The position numbers and the translations under genes were made by a program. The notes beneath the pieces are model-generated. The model was given only the letters and a program-made list of their open reading frames with translations. It searched no databases and had not been told where the DNA came from. From NCBI GenBank assembly GCA_025330725.1, contig JAIWND010000010.1:124001-188000 (forward strand): 64,000 bases of DNA, in the 5' to 3' direction. Source of the DNA: Chlamydoabsidia padenii (lineage: Eukaryota > Mucoromycota > Mucoromycetes > Mucorales > Cunninghamellaceae). This document shows, in pieces, positions 26,498 through 37,750 of this stretch (its first letter is position 1; each line of letters begins with the position of its first letter).

Positions 26498-26888
26498 TGT
26501 TGCTGAATCCAACCAACTGTATATGTGTAGGGAAGAAGAAACAAGAAAAAAAAAGGTTTGAGAATTTCGCAGATTTTGAATCTTCTGTCGGGCTTTAAAG
26601 TGTAAAAAGCATGATGATCCTTCTAACGATCACTGTGCAACTGGGAATAAATGTCTACCTGTTGGAATCTGTGTATAGGACGTGTGTATGTTTGTTTTAT
26701 CCTATCCTCGTTTTCCACAAAGATATTAAGATCAAAGAAGTGGTCAAGATAAAGCATGAGGTTTTATTTGTATGATGCGAATTGAGAATAAAGAAGATAA
26801 AAGGGGAGAGAGAGAGAGAAGGGAATAAAAGATCTATAGTACTAAAAATGGATACAGTTCTAATTACATCAAGATTTTAACCCTGCTA
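26498..26888. other. Spacer between the Nup93-like gene and LIG4
   Basis: About 390 bp upstream of LIG4 and downstream of the nucleoporin fragment gene, both on the minus strand. There is an AG-rich run near 26805-26821. No continuation of the nucleoporin coding sequence is visible in any frame. Confidence 0.65.
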
Positions 26889-27567
26889 TTAGATATCAGC
26901 CGCCACCACCTTTGCCATGTTTAATCTGAGTTTGCTAATATCCGTTGTCGTTGAGGTATCTTGTCCTTGCATAATCCCTTGGTAGATACGTTCCCTAGAT
27001 TGTGCCCATGTCCTGTGAATGTCTTCTTCAAAAGCAGCTTCCGAATCGTGAATAATCTACAGAACATAAAGAGACAAGAGTTATATCATAAAGTTATTGA
27101 CCTTTTTGTTTTGTTTTTTCCTACCTCTTGTTGTTCACTATGCACCAATTCAACAATAGTCTGTGTTCGTTTTTGATGAAAGTAAACATCCACGTTTGTA
27201 TCTTGTATAGGCTGTCGTTGTTCGATGGGTACCCCTAGATGGATAGTACCTAATTCCCGCATCAGGACTTGACTATTCACACCACTTTGTGCTAAAAAAT
27301 AATGCCTACGTTAAAAAAGGCCCCAAAATATTAGTCAATATATTCTTTTTCGTATTCTCTTCTTGTCAAAACGTACGCACGAATGTCCACATTGTCGTCC
27401 TTTGGTTGTGTTGTTTTGTTAGATAGCACCTTTGTTAGTGAGTCGATTTGTTCCAAGTCACGGTCAATCGATGGTAGTTCTTGATGGTTGACCATGGAGG
27501 CCTGTAGTCTGGATCGCTCCAAAATTTGCTTCAGCATGGTGGATTGATCGGCTGATTGGTAAACCAT
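26889..27567 (-). CDS. Nup93/Nic96 N-terminal domain protein, lacking the alpha-solenoid
   Basis: Three exons (27567-27377, 27305-27125, 27056-26889) give 179 residues. The sequence follows the start of Nup93/Nic96: a short helix with ILERSRLQASM, then ELPSIDRDLEQIDSLTKVL. A HYFLAQSGVNSQVLMRELG segment and a DTNVDVYFHQKRTQTIVELV segment lead to a final helix ending near an RTWAQSRERIYQGI stretch. In the full-length nucleoporin this part anchors the Nup62/Nsp1 trimer, and about 600 residues of alpha-solenoid follow. Here a stop comes straight after the N-terminal region and the next 390 bp are non-coding before LIG4. It may be a separately encoded channel-anchor module or a truncated paralogue. 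The remainder could lie elsewhere in the genome. Confidence 0.72.
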
Positions 27568-27674
27568 GGTGATTTAAAGAGGATAGATTGAAAGGACAAG
27601 ATAGTAAAGCGGAAGAAAGACAAGTAAAAAGTCTCGTGAAAAACAAAAAATCACACTCAGTGGAGATTTTGAGA

Positions 27675-27729
27675 ATTAAAATCCCGTCTTCCCTCTCCCA
27701 ATATCACGGGTCAGCTTCAAATTCCGACA
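27675..27729. promoter_or_regulatory. Two motif copies upstream of the Nup93-like gene
   Basis: ATTAAAATCCCGTC (27675-27688) and TTCAAATTCCGACA (27716-27729) lie about 110 and 150 bp upstream of the ATG at 27567. Confidence 0.5.
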
Positions 27730-27885
27730 GCCCAAAGACGCAGGTTCATTAAATGCGAACTAGGATGACCAATGTCCTGTATAAGATTGTTATAATTTGA
27801 CAATGCATAGGTTTTGATCATCTGATTTTTTCTTTTTCATATCATATAAAAGAGCCTTGTAAATTCTTTTCAACTTACATTTGGG

Positions 27886-28133
27886 ATGTCCACCCCTTTA
27901 ACAAACAACAACAACATGTCGGTCAATTCTTGGAATGAGAATATGGCTGGCAACCCTCCTTTGAGAGGGAATCGTACGAGATTTTGGCCAAAGGTAAGTG
28001 AAAAAGAAAAGGAAAACACATACTTGCACATAATACGAGCTGATATTTCATTCTCCGCTTATTCATCGAAATATTCAAGTTGCCTCCAAAGACGGATACA
28101 ACGATCTGACCTGAGTGATTCTTTTTTTTCTTT

Positions 28134-28168
<35 letters not shown>

Positions 28169-28216
28169 CCAAAGCAAAGATGGTTAGGAATTCCCCATAG
28201 TCAGTTTAATTATTAG
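27886..28216 (+). CDS. Possible spliced micro-protein (49 residues), function unknown
   Basis: ATG at 27886, 36 codons to a good donor (AAG|GTAAGTG at 27993/27994), then a polypyrimidine tract of about 33 T before an acceptor at 28174. The second exon 28175-28216 adds 13 codons and a stop. The product is Asn-rich at the start and has a basic-aromatic end (TRFWPK joined to QRWLGIPH). It is divergent from the Nup93-like gene, and an ATAAAAGAG element lies about 40 bp before the ATG. There is no known family; a longer unspliced frame to 28200 is the alternative. Confidence 0.35.
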
Positions 28217-28555
28217 CATTGGTTGATAAAGTTTGCAAGCAGGATTTTTAAAAGTAGGGACCGGGGTTTCTAATTCTTAAAAATCATGCAAAGAGGAACC
28301 AACACATGGCCTGCGTCTTTAATCCAGTTCCACCACAAGTACAATTATTTCTTCCCAAATCATCAATATTGAAGACATTTAAAAAGCTTTTATTATTTGA
28401 AGAGTGAGTGTGTGTATGCATGTAACTATGTGTATATATGTGATAGCAAAGAGTAGTCATCAAATGAGAGTATGCTATAATAGATGTGTGTAATATTGAG
28501 GGATAACTATACATAAAAAAAGTGAATAAGAAGGTATAAATCAACATATTTGTAA

Positions 28556-30720
28556 TCATAGTGAAGTAAAGGTATAAGAAGGAGAAGAGTGTGGGGGTCG
28601 CGGTGTTGAGAATCCAGAGAAAGGTGTCTGGTTACCATCGTCTATAGGGGTGTCATCATCAGGCACACCATTGCTGTCAGTTGTTTTGTTGCTATTCTTG
28701 TCCTTGTCGCCAGGAAAGTTTGGACAGCTTTTATTGGTTTTCATATGACCCAGCTGGCCACAATTTCCACATCGCCGCTATAAGAAGAAGGAGAATCATT
28801 AGTATAACATAATTCATTTCTCTTGTTCTTTTTCTTTTTCTTTTTTCTTTATCTTACCATTGCCCCTTCACGTTTACCGCGCATCAAACCCAGGACAGGG
28901 TTCTCGGCCAAAGCTGCTGTTTTCGATAGTTGTCTTTGTCGTCTTCGTTCCGCCATCCTTTTGAGCTTCTCCAACTGGTGTTGAGTCTGTTTCTTCATCC
29001 GGGCATTCTTTTCGCGGCTATTAGTAGGGTCTATTGCTTCCAAGCTACATTTATTCAGGTCAGGGTTAGTTATAGACAGTCATCAAGTCATTGCCATCAC
29101 TTTTGCACTTACTTTGCCGCATTTTCCATAATCAGTTGTCTTTGCGCCAGGTATGCTTTGATAACAGCTGGATCTTTTACGACTTCCACTACAATTTTAA
29201 TTACACCAGTGTCGTCCCGCATATGTCTTGTAATTCGAAGTTCCCGATTCCGATGTTGTATTTGAGAGCTGTAACTTTCTGCTACCGAGAGATTATCATC
29301 TATCATGTCGTCGTAAAGGCCCTCCGATGTCGCCCGGTTATATCGTCGATTATGTCGCCAATCCATATTATCTGGCTAATGAGACAAGTCATAAAAAAAA
29401 GTGACGTATTAGTCGAGTATCATGCAAGGTTCAGATTATAATTATATTCGATTCAGTTGATACTTACTGTCAGGGGACTGTTCATCTGGTCCATTTCCCT
29501 TTCATCAGCAGATGATTCATCCATAATATCTAGTGGTGAGTATTCAGGCTCTTCAGTGCGACTAAGTGAATTACATTGGGTGTTCCAAATTCGTCCAATC
29601 TAATTTCAATAGGCATGAGTAAAAGTTTAGTAGAAGGAATATGTTATAACAATAGTTCATTTACCTCTTCTTTATAGACTTGCTGCTGTTCCGCCACATT
29701 ATATCGATGAGCGCTCTTGGGTCTTGATTTGATTTGAGCTATATGTATAATAACCCCCCCCAAAAAAAACAATCATGTTTAGTCTACTGTTTGTTACGTT
29801 TTTTCTTTTTCTTTTCTTACCCAACTTCTTTTCGGCAGATTCCCCGGCTCTTAAGAATATATCTTTCATAGATACACGAATGAAACTGAAGCCTTCACCA
29901 CAGCCAGTAGGATCTCCATCACCTGAGAGTTTGAGCATCGCTTTGCCTTGACATGCATTGATAAAGTTTCGAGTCGCAAACCAAGGAGCCAGCTGTTGTT
30001 CCGTTTCCAGTTGTGAGGTGTTTGAGTCGTCTTGATCTGATGTATCGTTGACATTACCATAACCCAAATCCAGCAAGTGTCGTTCGCCCACCAACATGCT
30101 TTCATACAAACATACCATTTCCGGAGTACACATTTGACGCAGTTGTTCTTCCCCAGGAGGCTTACGTTCCGGTCCACCCTTGAGATCTTTGGATTGTCGT
30201 ACCTTCCAGTATCCACCACCCTTGTCCTTGCTGTGTCGGTTGAATTCCAGAAATTCCTTGAGTCGTTGGCGGACTTGTATATCTTGATATTCTGGAAATC
30301 TTGATGCTAATTTGGACATTTTGAGACGTTGTTGAGGATGTTTGTTGATCAATCTATATGCCACAATTTGAAGTCGATTTTTAACGGTAGTTGTTACACG
30401 CCGAGATTGAGGACCAGGGACTTCTTGTACAGGATAAGTTTGACCCATGACAAAAATGGCAGGAATTTCACGAAGATAATATCTAGATTGATCACGATGG
30501 GTGCTGCGTACCAATAAAAAGTCTGTCGATTTGACTGTATGTCGGAAGAGAGGTGCACGTACCATATTGTTGTACATCACTTGTATCGTTTGTCCTGGTT
30601 CCACGTTGCCAAAGGTCATAAAAGGCGATGTATCTTCTACTTCGAGCACAAAGGGTTCACCGAGATCCATCTAAAAAGCTGTAATCAGTAAATATATCCT
30701 CCACCCCAGTCATCAATATT

Positions 30721-30766
<46 letters not shown>

Positions 30767-33180
30767 GTTCTTACGTTGGGGACATAGTCATCCTTTGGGT
30801 CAGTCTTGCGATAATAGTTGACAATCAAAGTGCCCATGCCGACATTAGATATAATTGGTGGATGTTCTTCCTGGAGAATAAAAATAAAAGTGTCAGTTAT
30901 GATTTGCCCCCCCCCATTTGATTGTATACTTACAGAGTATTCCATCAATACAAAAGAAGAGGTATCTTTTAAAGATAGATCTTTTGTAGTTCGCATAACC
31001 CCGTCATTATCACCAGTAGAGCCCAGTGATCCTCCATTGGAGTTGGCAACACCATCAGCACCAGATATGGAGCCTAACGAGAGCTTTTGTTGTTGTTGCT
31101 GTTGTTGCTGCTTTTTAATCTTGAGTTTCTTCTTGATGAGTCGAACCCGGTCAAATTTGATATCAGTGTTGAGAGACCATTGGAATAAATGTCGATGGAA
31201 GGATCGTAGTTCAGATTTGGATAGTTTGGTTTTGTATAAGCTGCGGTGGAGTTGTAAAGCAGGTATCGAGTGTTGTACTACAAGCTGACCATGCGTTTGG
31301 CGGACTCGGACCACAGCAAAGTTCATATCGTAATGTCGATCGTTGGATATGTTGAAGCGGCTTTGAGGCAGTTTGCTCCGAGAATCAGGATCGCTTGTAT
31401 AAATCAATGGCATCTATATAATAATAAAAAGGAAGATATAAGTCTCGAAAAGACATAATCATAAATTATGTACTTACTTTAGGTGGTGGCCTTGGATTTG
31501 GTTTTCGTCCCTTTTTGACGGCATGCTTGATAGGTAGTAGTTGTTGTTGATTGTCCTCCATCGATTCAGCATCAAATAGCATATGTGGATCATTGAGATC
31601 AAAGATCACCTTGATGGATTCTGGGTCAAAAGGTGCTTGATAGTGAAGTCCACTTGGCGCAAATGTCGATTGTTTTCTTGTATTGTCATCCCACATTACC
31701 ATATTTAGCCAATCCCCGTTATCCAAATCCCTATTACGAATTGTCTTGATTTCGGTGTTGTCATTAATGTTAGTTGTAGGTAGTATTGTTTCATGATTTG
31801 CTGTAATTCCATCATGGTAGGGACTATATATATAGGTGAGAAAAAATAATTGTTATCATTGTAGGATCAAAGTTCCTTTTCTATCTTACCTTTCTGTATC
31901 ATTTCCGTCCCAAAGTATATCCTTTTCCCAAGATTCAAGCATGACAGAGTGATACAAGTGATCCTTGTTTCTAGAGAGATAATCTTGGTAAGGTGATTCA
32001 TGCGTTGTAGAAGGTTGCCACCCAAGTCGTTGTGACACCTGATCCTCCATATCCATATTATCCATATCGTAGTCCATATCATTTGTCGTAAGTAGTTTCC
32101 GGCGTTTGAAGGGTTGATGTAAAAACATGTGCTGCTGATCCAATGCCATTTCATACTGGAATTCATCATTTATAAGGACTAGTATTAAGAGCGAATATAT
32201 ATATATATAAAATGAGAATGATATAAAGTGTTTATACAGTTTCATTCAATTACCTTGATGCTGTGGAGTTTGGAATTTGGTTCGCCGTTTGATCCGGGTC
32301 ATGAATAGATCCGAAAAGTTCAGCACTTTACCGCGTTCAAATGCAGGGAAAAGCTGGGTGATGTCGACGATGGCTGGAGGAGAAGGTGATGATGATAATG
32401 TCGGCAAAGGTGTAGTGGTTTCCTGATGTTGTTGATTCCAAGGAGAACCATTAGATGAGCCCGTTTCGAGTGCGCTAATGTGGTCGTATGAACTGATGTT
32501 GTCATTGTCGTAATCATCGTCTTCTTCTAAATGATATCGTTTAGCCAGTACTGATCTTGTTGGTGTAATGCATGGTTTCATCCTTTTTACTGGCATTTTT
32601 GGTATCTCGAGTAGTGATCCGGTGCGAGGTTGAAGAAGGTCGGTGGTTCTAACTGAGGGCCGGTGATGGAAGCTTGTTGTCACTGCGGTTGCCTTTACTG
32701 CTGTTTCGTCAGGTACTGTTTCGTTAAAGTCAGAGTAGTCGATCGCACTTGCTGCGTGTTGTATTGTGGTTGCATTCTGAGCCAGACATCTTTTAGTCAC
32801 ATTATCCAGGTCGTCTGTGTCTTCGTCGTCCTCTTCGTCTTGGTCGAAATCCACCTGATTCTTGTAGGAAGTTTGTATACCAAAGGTATCCGGATTGAAG
32901 ATTTGAGAAAAGACATTAGCATCAACGTGTTGTAGAGTTTGCTTCAATTCCTACAAGTGGTTACCCAAAAAGTAACAAGTATTTCAAGTTAAATATCATA
33001 TTGCTGAGTACATTGTAAAGCAAAGACCACAACTATACCCAGTATTTTCCCAAATCCTTTTCTGCACCCATCAGACTTGTTCTTTATCCCCTGTTGAATT
33101 ACGCTACTTACTTCATCGAGGTCATTATCAAGTCTTCCCTGTTCATCAACATTCCCAAATAAGTATCCAGCAAGGGACAT
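28556..33180 (-). CDS. TAF1: TFIID subunit TAF1
   Basis: Twelve exons (33180-33112, 32950-32254, 32178-31890, 31823-31478, 31413-30934, 30870-30775, 30670-29821, 29738-29665, 29599-29468, 29375-29113, 29044-28858, 28777-28556) give 1234 residues. It opens with the TAND-like LAGYLFGNVDEQG. The DUF3591 core includes NVGMGTLIVNYYRK, GNVEPGQTIQVMYNN, RSTHRDQSRYYLREIP and GQTYPVQEVPGPQSR. A basic coiled segment precedes a C-terminal zinc knuckle (RRCGNCGQLGHMKTNKSC, near residues 1162-1179) and a Pro/Ser tail. No bromodomain is present, as expected for fungi. A poly-Gln run interrupts the region before the core. TAF1 scaffolds TFIID at core promoters with TAF7 and TBP. Intron 6 carries about 44 A in the transcript. 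Confidence 0.93.
30722..30765. repeat. Poly(T) tract of about 44 nt (poly(A) in TAF1 pre-mRNA)
   Basis: Homopolymer inside TAF1 intron 6, close to the 5' splice site in transcript orientation. Confidence 0.85.
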
Positions 33181-33294
33181 GAGACCAGTATTTATAAAAT
33201 ACAAAAAGGATAAAGATAGCTTATAAATGCAAAAAGAAGGAAGGAGAAAGACGAAGAAGAAAAAAACTGAAATAATGGAAAACAGGAGATCTTT

Positions 33295-33540
33295 TCATGT
33301 GGACCAATTGTGAAACTCCGCTTCTCGCCCTGCAAAGTGAGTGATAGAAAATCTCACCATGTTGACAGTACTGTACATGGGATAATACCATTTTAACCTT
33401 GCCTGTAATAAAAGACTACTCATCAGTTGAACTTTATTAATCAGGAAAGTTCTTACAAAGGACTTTAGTAAAGGTCCATCAAAGGGAACGGTTAATGATG
33501 ACCCGTCAGGGGATCTTGTATTTTTGGACTCCTGTCGCAT
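33295..33540 (-). CDS. Small conserved-looking protein (63 residues), function unknown
   Basis: Two exons (33540-33457, 33402-33295) joined by GTAAGA...TTACAG. The first ATG after an in-frame stop gives MRQESKNTRSPDGSS, and the body contains VPFDGPLLKSF followed by LKWYYPMYSTVNMVRFSI. The composition is that of a folded protein rather than random sequence. A strong motif copy (33693-33709) lies about 160 bp upstream, and an upstream region reading FINTLKDATGFCKQLM could belong to a further 5' exon whose splice phase I could not reconcile. It ends 115 bp before TAF1 begins, on the same strand. Confidence 0.45.
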   Translation of the reverse strand: MRQESKNTRSPDGSSLTVPFDGPLLKSFVRTFLINKVQLMSSLLLQARLKWYYPMYSTVNMVRFSITHFAGREAEFHNWST

Positions 33541-33692
33541 TTACCACCTTTTCCATGTAATCAGTTGATGTAATGTATATATGACTTATCATTAAACATT
33601 GACATACATTAGTTGTTTACAAAAACCAGTAGCATCTTTCAAGGTGTTGATGAATTCACCATGTAAAAGGTAAAAAACCTTGATTTGGGGAC

Positions 33693-33709
33693 GGCGGGAT
33701 TTGAAAATG
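33693..33709. promoter_or_regulatory. Copy of the recurring motif between divergent small genes
   Basis: GGCGGGATTTGAAAATG, one of the best matches, between the minus-strand small gene and the plus-strand membrane-type frame. Confidence 0.55.
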
Positions 33710-33894
33710 AAGGATAAAACGATAAAGGACTCTGGTCACTTTTTGTCGTTCTTTTTTTTCTTTTTCTCCTCAAAACATTGTCATTCACTCTTCCTTCTAA
33801 TAAAACACTTGATATTGCAACTCTCAACACCTTCTTTGTTTGAAAATGAACCGACTTGTTATTAACACCCCCTTCTTTTCATCGTCTCTCATAG

Positions 33895-34241
33895 ATACTA
33901 TCTCAACCGATTGACAATTCTATGTCTTCTGGTAGCTGGGGAGGGTTTTTTTGCGTCGATCAGGTTGCTTGTGATTGCCCTCGTTGAAGTAAGTAACTAA
34001 AGAAAAAAAGTCTTTCTCCCTCTCTTCTCTACTTTATATTAAACCTTGTCATATCCTCTTCCTACTTCCACGGAACTAATCAAGACTAATCTCCATTTTC
34101 TTTTATTAGGAAACAAATATACGTTTGGAGGAGGAGGATCAACTTGGGTATTTTGAAGACTTCTTGGCTGTTACCCACTTTGGGGTTTACTCAATGCAGC
34201 TACCACTGGGATACTATTTAGATATACTAGATAGGTCTTGA
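33895..34241 (+). CDS. Unresolved gene with a membrane segment; first exon not found
   Basis: An exon beginning after a clear acceptor (CTCATAG at 33894) runs to 33988 (GAA|GTAAGT). It joins in phase to 34110-34241, which ends in TGA. The joined frame reads YYLNRLTILCLLVAGEG, then FFASIRLLVIALVEE, an acidic EEEDQLGYFEDF stretch and a C-terminal GVYSMQLPLGYYLDIL. This looks like a genuine small integral membrane protein. No ATG exists in this frame after the stop at 33863. A start exon would have to come from about 33700-33880 through a weak donor. Alternatively, an ATG frame at about 33922 would need a 1-nt change in a run of seven T. No family was recognised. Confidence 0.4.
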
Positions 34242-34408
34242 TAGATATAGATTATTGAATTCAACCAAATAAAAGACATTTTATTAAACTATATATGGGT
34301 GTGTATAAACAAGGGCTTTAGAAAAAAAGAAAAAAAAAGGGGGGGGGCGATTGAATTAGTTTAGAGAATGTGGCATCTACAATGCGATGTGTATATATTA
34401 CTGACTAC

Positions 34409-36205
34409 CTATGCCGCCATCTGATCTTCCAAAAATGGAGAAGGAGGGAGCCCCTCTGACATGACATCAAGGTAGGAAGGAAGTTTGCATCCATTTACCA
34501 TGTCATTACCATCACCATAGACTTCATTGCTGTCATGATAATAATGATGATAAGCGGGATCTTGACTAGAGATATTAAGGGAATAGTTATTGGTGTTGGT
34601 ATACATCCTCATCAATAAGGAAGGTGGCAAAGATGCTAATGAAACATGGGTAGGTTGCATTATCGGTGTGGTAGGTGGGATACTGCAGAATACAAGCGGA
34701 AATGAAAGTGTCATCTTTTTCTCTTTTCCGTGAAAATAAACCGCCAACCTTAACTTGTGTGTCACTTGCAAGCTCGTAGTATTGACAGGTGGAACCAGTT
34801 GTGGGCTATTTAAAAGCACAGATACGGCTACAAATTTTACAGGTTACTACTAAAGACAAGCCAAAGTACATATATCATCATACTTACATATACGATCCAA
34901 ACTTTCTCCTTGTGTTACTAGTTGCTCTTTATAACCAATCTTTTTGGCTTTGGTTTCTAGTTGATTTTCAGGTAATGGTTCGATAGAGTTGATTTGTCTA
35001 GCTCGGAGTCTGGTTGAAATATGCAAAATAGTATGAGTATACAGAATAATGCCGAAGGAAGAAAATTCATGCAAAAAAAAACCATTGAAATCCCGACTTT
35101 TTTTTTTCTGAAGAGGAACTTACGGGTATGTTTCGTATTGAATAAGATAACAAACGAGCTTTTCGATACGAATGAATGGAGATAGTGGGAAAAATGAGCA
35201 TTGGAAAGTTACCTCGGTAGGATTATTCTTTGACTGTAAACGAACGTATTTGGCGAGATGAACCTGGTACCGAAGAGAAGAAGGACGAGCTCCACAATAT
35301 CGAATGCGAGGTTGATGCTGTAATGCATATAAACTACCAAGATGATGGCACTCGATGGTTATTGGTAATCTTGTTGAAATGGTGGGATGGCTGGTATGAA
35401 AAGAAGAAAAAGAAGGAGATGAAGACATGGTGGATAAAGAAGGGGTGGATGGATTGGGGGATAATTTGCTGATGAGTGATTTCAAAAAGGGGCGGTGTTT
35501 CAATAAAAATCGGCGCTTTTTCCTTTGTTGCTCCGATGGCTGTTGCTGTTCTTCCTCCTCTTCTGGCTGCTGTAAGGTGAGAGGTGATTCGTTCAAATCA
35601 TCTGATGATGATAGGATGGGTAGAGATAAACTGGACATGGGGAAAGAAGAGGAAGAAATCCGAGGATGAGGTGTCTCTTCCTGTTGATGCACGGTGGCAG
35701 AGATGTAATAGCAGATCAAATGTCTTGGTGATGCGATCGTGGGTGGTAAATATTGAGTATTCTCGATGGAAAAATGAAATGGAAGATCGGTGACTTTGTT
35801 CAAGGAAAGAATGCTTGGAGTGAGAACCAAGTCTTGGTCCAAAACGCATTCTGTCACGTTGGCATACCCTCGAGCGGAGTATATGATGCGATCCAAAAGG
35901 GGCAATGTTGTTGTATCTTTGCACCACCGTTGATCCCCACTTTCTCCGTCCTTGTCGGAATCTGAAAAATCGGAGGTAAGCATGGTTTGGACATAACCTT
36001 GTAATCTGATATGAATATGATGGACTTGAATAGGTTTGGCTGAGATGACATGTTTCTTTTTCTTCTCCTTTTTATAAATAATGGGTATCAAACGAATGTG
36101 ACCCCGGAAATCATAAGTATCATTGAGGGTGGTTGTTTCATCACGATAAAGATGAAGTGTATCTGTTTCCGGAATAATTTGAATTTGAACAGTATTAGAT
36201 GGCAT
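34409..36205 (-). CDS. Alpha-arrestin (arrestin-related trafficking adaptor) family protein
   Basis: Three exons (36205-35124, 35009-34888, 34827-34409) give 540 residues. An N-terminal arrestin-like beta-sandwich includes YDFRGHIRLIPI and the loop VHHIHIRLQGYV, with LPFHFSIENTQYLPPTI as the central N-domain strand pattern. A Ser/Pro/Glu/Gln-rich insert lies between strands. The C-domain includes ITIECHHLGSLYALQ and a final strand pair with THKLRLAVYFHGKEKKMTL leading to LPLVF-like hydrophobics. The tail has a LPSYLDV motif resembling the PxY-type sites that recruit Nedd4/Rsp5 ligases. The likely role is as an adaptor for ubiquitin-dependent endocytosis of plasma-membrane transporters. The start at MPSNTVQIQ was chosen because the upstream sequence is a T-rich leader. 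Confidence 0.78.
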
Positions 36206-37332
36206 GTTGATGTGGGTAAGAAAACAAAAAAGAAGGAAAGAAAGAAAAAAAAAAAAAAAAAAAAAAAAAGAGGAGTCAAGAGATAAAGAAAGAAACACAA
36301 GAATGACACACTTACTCACAAAGCACCCAGAATGGGAACCTGTTAAGCTCACATGATTGCATGAGAGCAACTCTGCTTACCAAAAAGGACAATTTCAGCT
36401 AGCACAATGGAAAAAGAGAAAACGCAGACACTTCACTGGAACATCATTCTGGTATATAGATTGTCATACACAAATAAAAAAAAAGTATAATAATAGCATC
36501 CTTTACATTCTTTATCATTGTTCATTCCGTTCTTCTTGGTTTATACCCATTGTCCTGTCTAATTCCTCACCCCCTCAAAATACCGCTTGTCTCATTCATG
36601 CAAAACTTTCCAATTTAACACTCCGCTTTCAGGGGCACATTTATGGTTTGATGAAAAAGTTCATGTTCCAAGAACACCAATCCAAGATCATCATGTATAA
36701 CAGTTTTTAATGTTTTCATGTGGATATGTCAGGTGACTCATCATACCGTTTTCTATTCTTTTTGTGGCTCATCCAATTTGGTCTAGTTTCACTCGAATCC
36801 ACCTTCCTTGTTTCATATCCCGACTATCAACATTTCATATATCGTTGTATATGGAACCAAAGAATATCTATATCCACTCCTATCATTATCATATTACTCT
36901 TGTTTTTGTCTGTGTGTTATCAAGGTTTAAGCTTTTGATCAGGCTAGACACGTTTTTCAAAAAAGTAATAAAGATAAGTAAAGTGCATTCAAAGTGTCAT
37001 GCTTGATCTATTATTGTAACGTCAATCCAGAAAAAAGGCATGTGTGGTAGGTGACACAATGATGATGGTTCTTTGTACATCACACATATTTCATCCGGTA
37101 AGCCCATTCACTATCTGTTGTAAGATAAAAACAACCTTTCAAATCCCGATACAAATCAAAAAGAATTCACTCCGTTCAAGGCATATCGGAATTTGAAAAC
37201 TATGGCAAGTTTACAAGTTTGAAGTGCCAGATCTATCTAAAACATGGTAAAAATGCATATGGCTTCATTGTATACATTCATAGTACATGTATAGAAGTTT
37301 TTGTTACTTTTTCAAATTTCCCATTTGTTATG
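36206..37332. other. Gene-poor spacer with an inverted pair of motif copies
   Basis: About 1.1 kb without a supported gene. An A-rich tract lies at 36247-36269. TTTCAAATCCCGAT (37137-37150) faces ATCGGAATTTGAAA (37185-37198), an almost perfect inverted pair 34 bp apart. Confidence 0.6.
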
Positions 37333-37378
37333 AATCAAGTGGGAAATGCATGCTAGGCGCACGGGATTTTGGGAGGAG

Positions 37379-37520
37379 CTCTACTGGCTTAATGGTGAAC
37401 AGATGCTAGTGATTAAACTGGCGATGTGGACACTATAGCATATTTACAACATAAGTCACCACAAATGCTAAGCTCCAAGAGACTTGTGTCGGTATGTGCA
37501 GACTTGCGATGAATTTTACC
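37379..37520 (+). repeat. Tandem copy 1 of a 230-bp period repeat
   Basis: Aligns without gaps, at roughly 85% identity by eye, to 37609-37750. The longest shared block is TATTTACAACATAAGTCACC. The similarity extends more weakly on both sides, so the period is 230 bp. Confidence 0.8.
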
Positions 37521-37608
37521 TGTCATTTGTAAGAAAGAAAAAAAAAGTACGAAGAGAACCAGACTTCATTTTCAGATCCCGCCTTCCTCTACTAAGATTT
37601 GGAAAGGG

Positions 37609-37750
37609 CTCTACTCGTTCCATTGTCAACGGATGCTAATGATAAAAGTGGCGATGTGGACAATATAGTATATTTACAACATAAGTCACCGCAAAAGCCA
37701 AGCTCCAAGACCCTTGTGTCGGTACGTTCAGGCTTGCGATGACTTTTACC
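37609..37750 (+). repeat. Tandem copy 2 of the 230-bp period repeat
   Basis: Second copy of the internal repeat of the element at 37333-37862. Shares GGCGATGTGGACA and AAGCTCCAAGA blocks with copy 1. Confidence 0.8.

Noticed and set aside
36357..37006. Plus-strand open frames between the arrestin and LRWD1-like genes
   Set aside because: No start context, domain or codon bias; treated as spacer.
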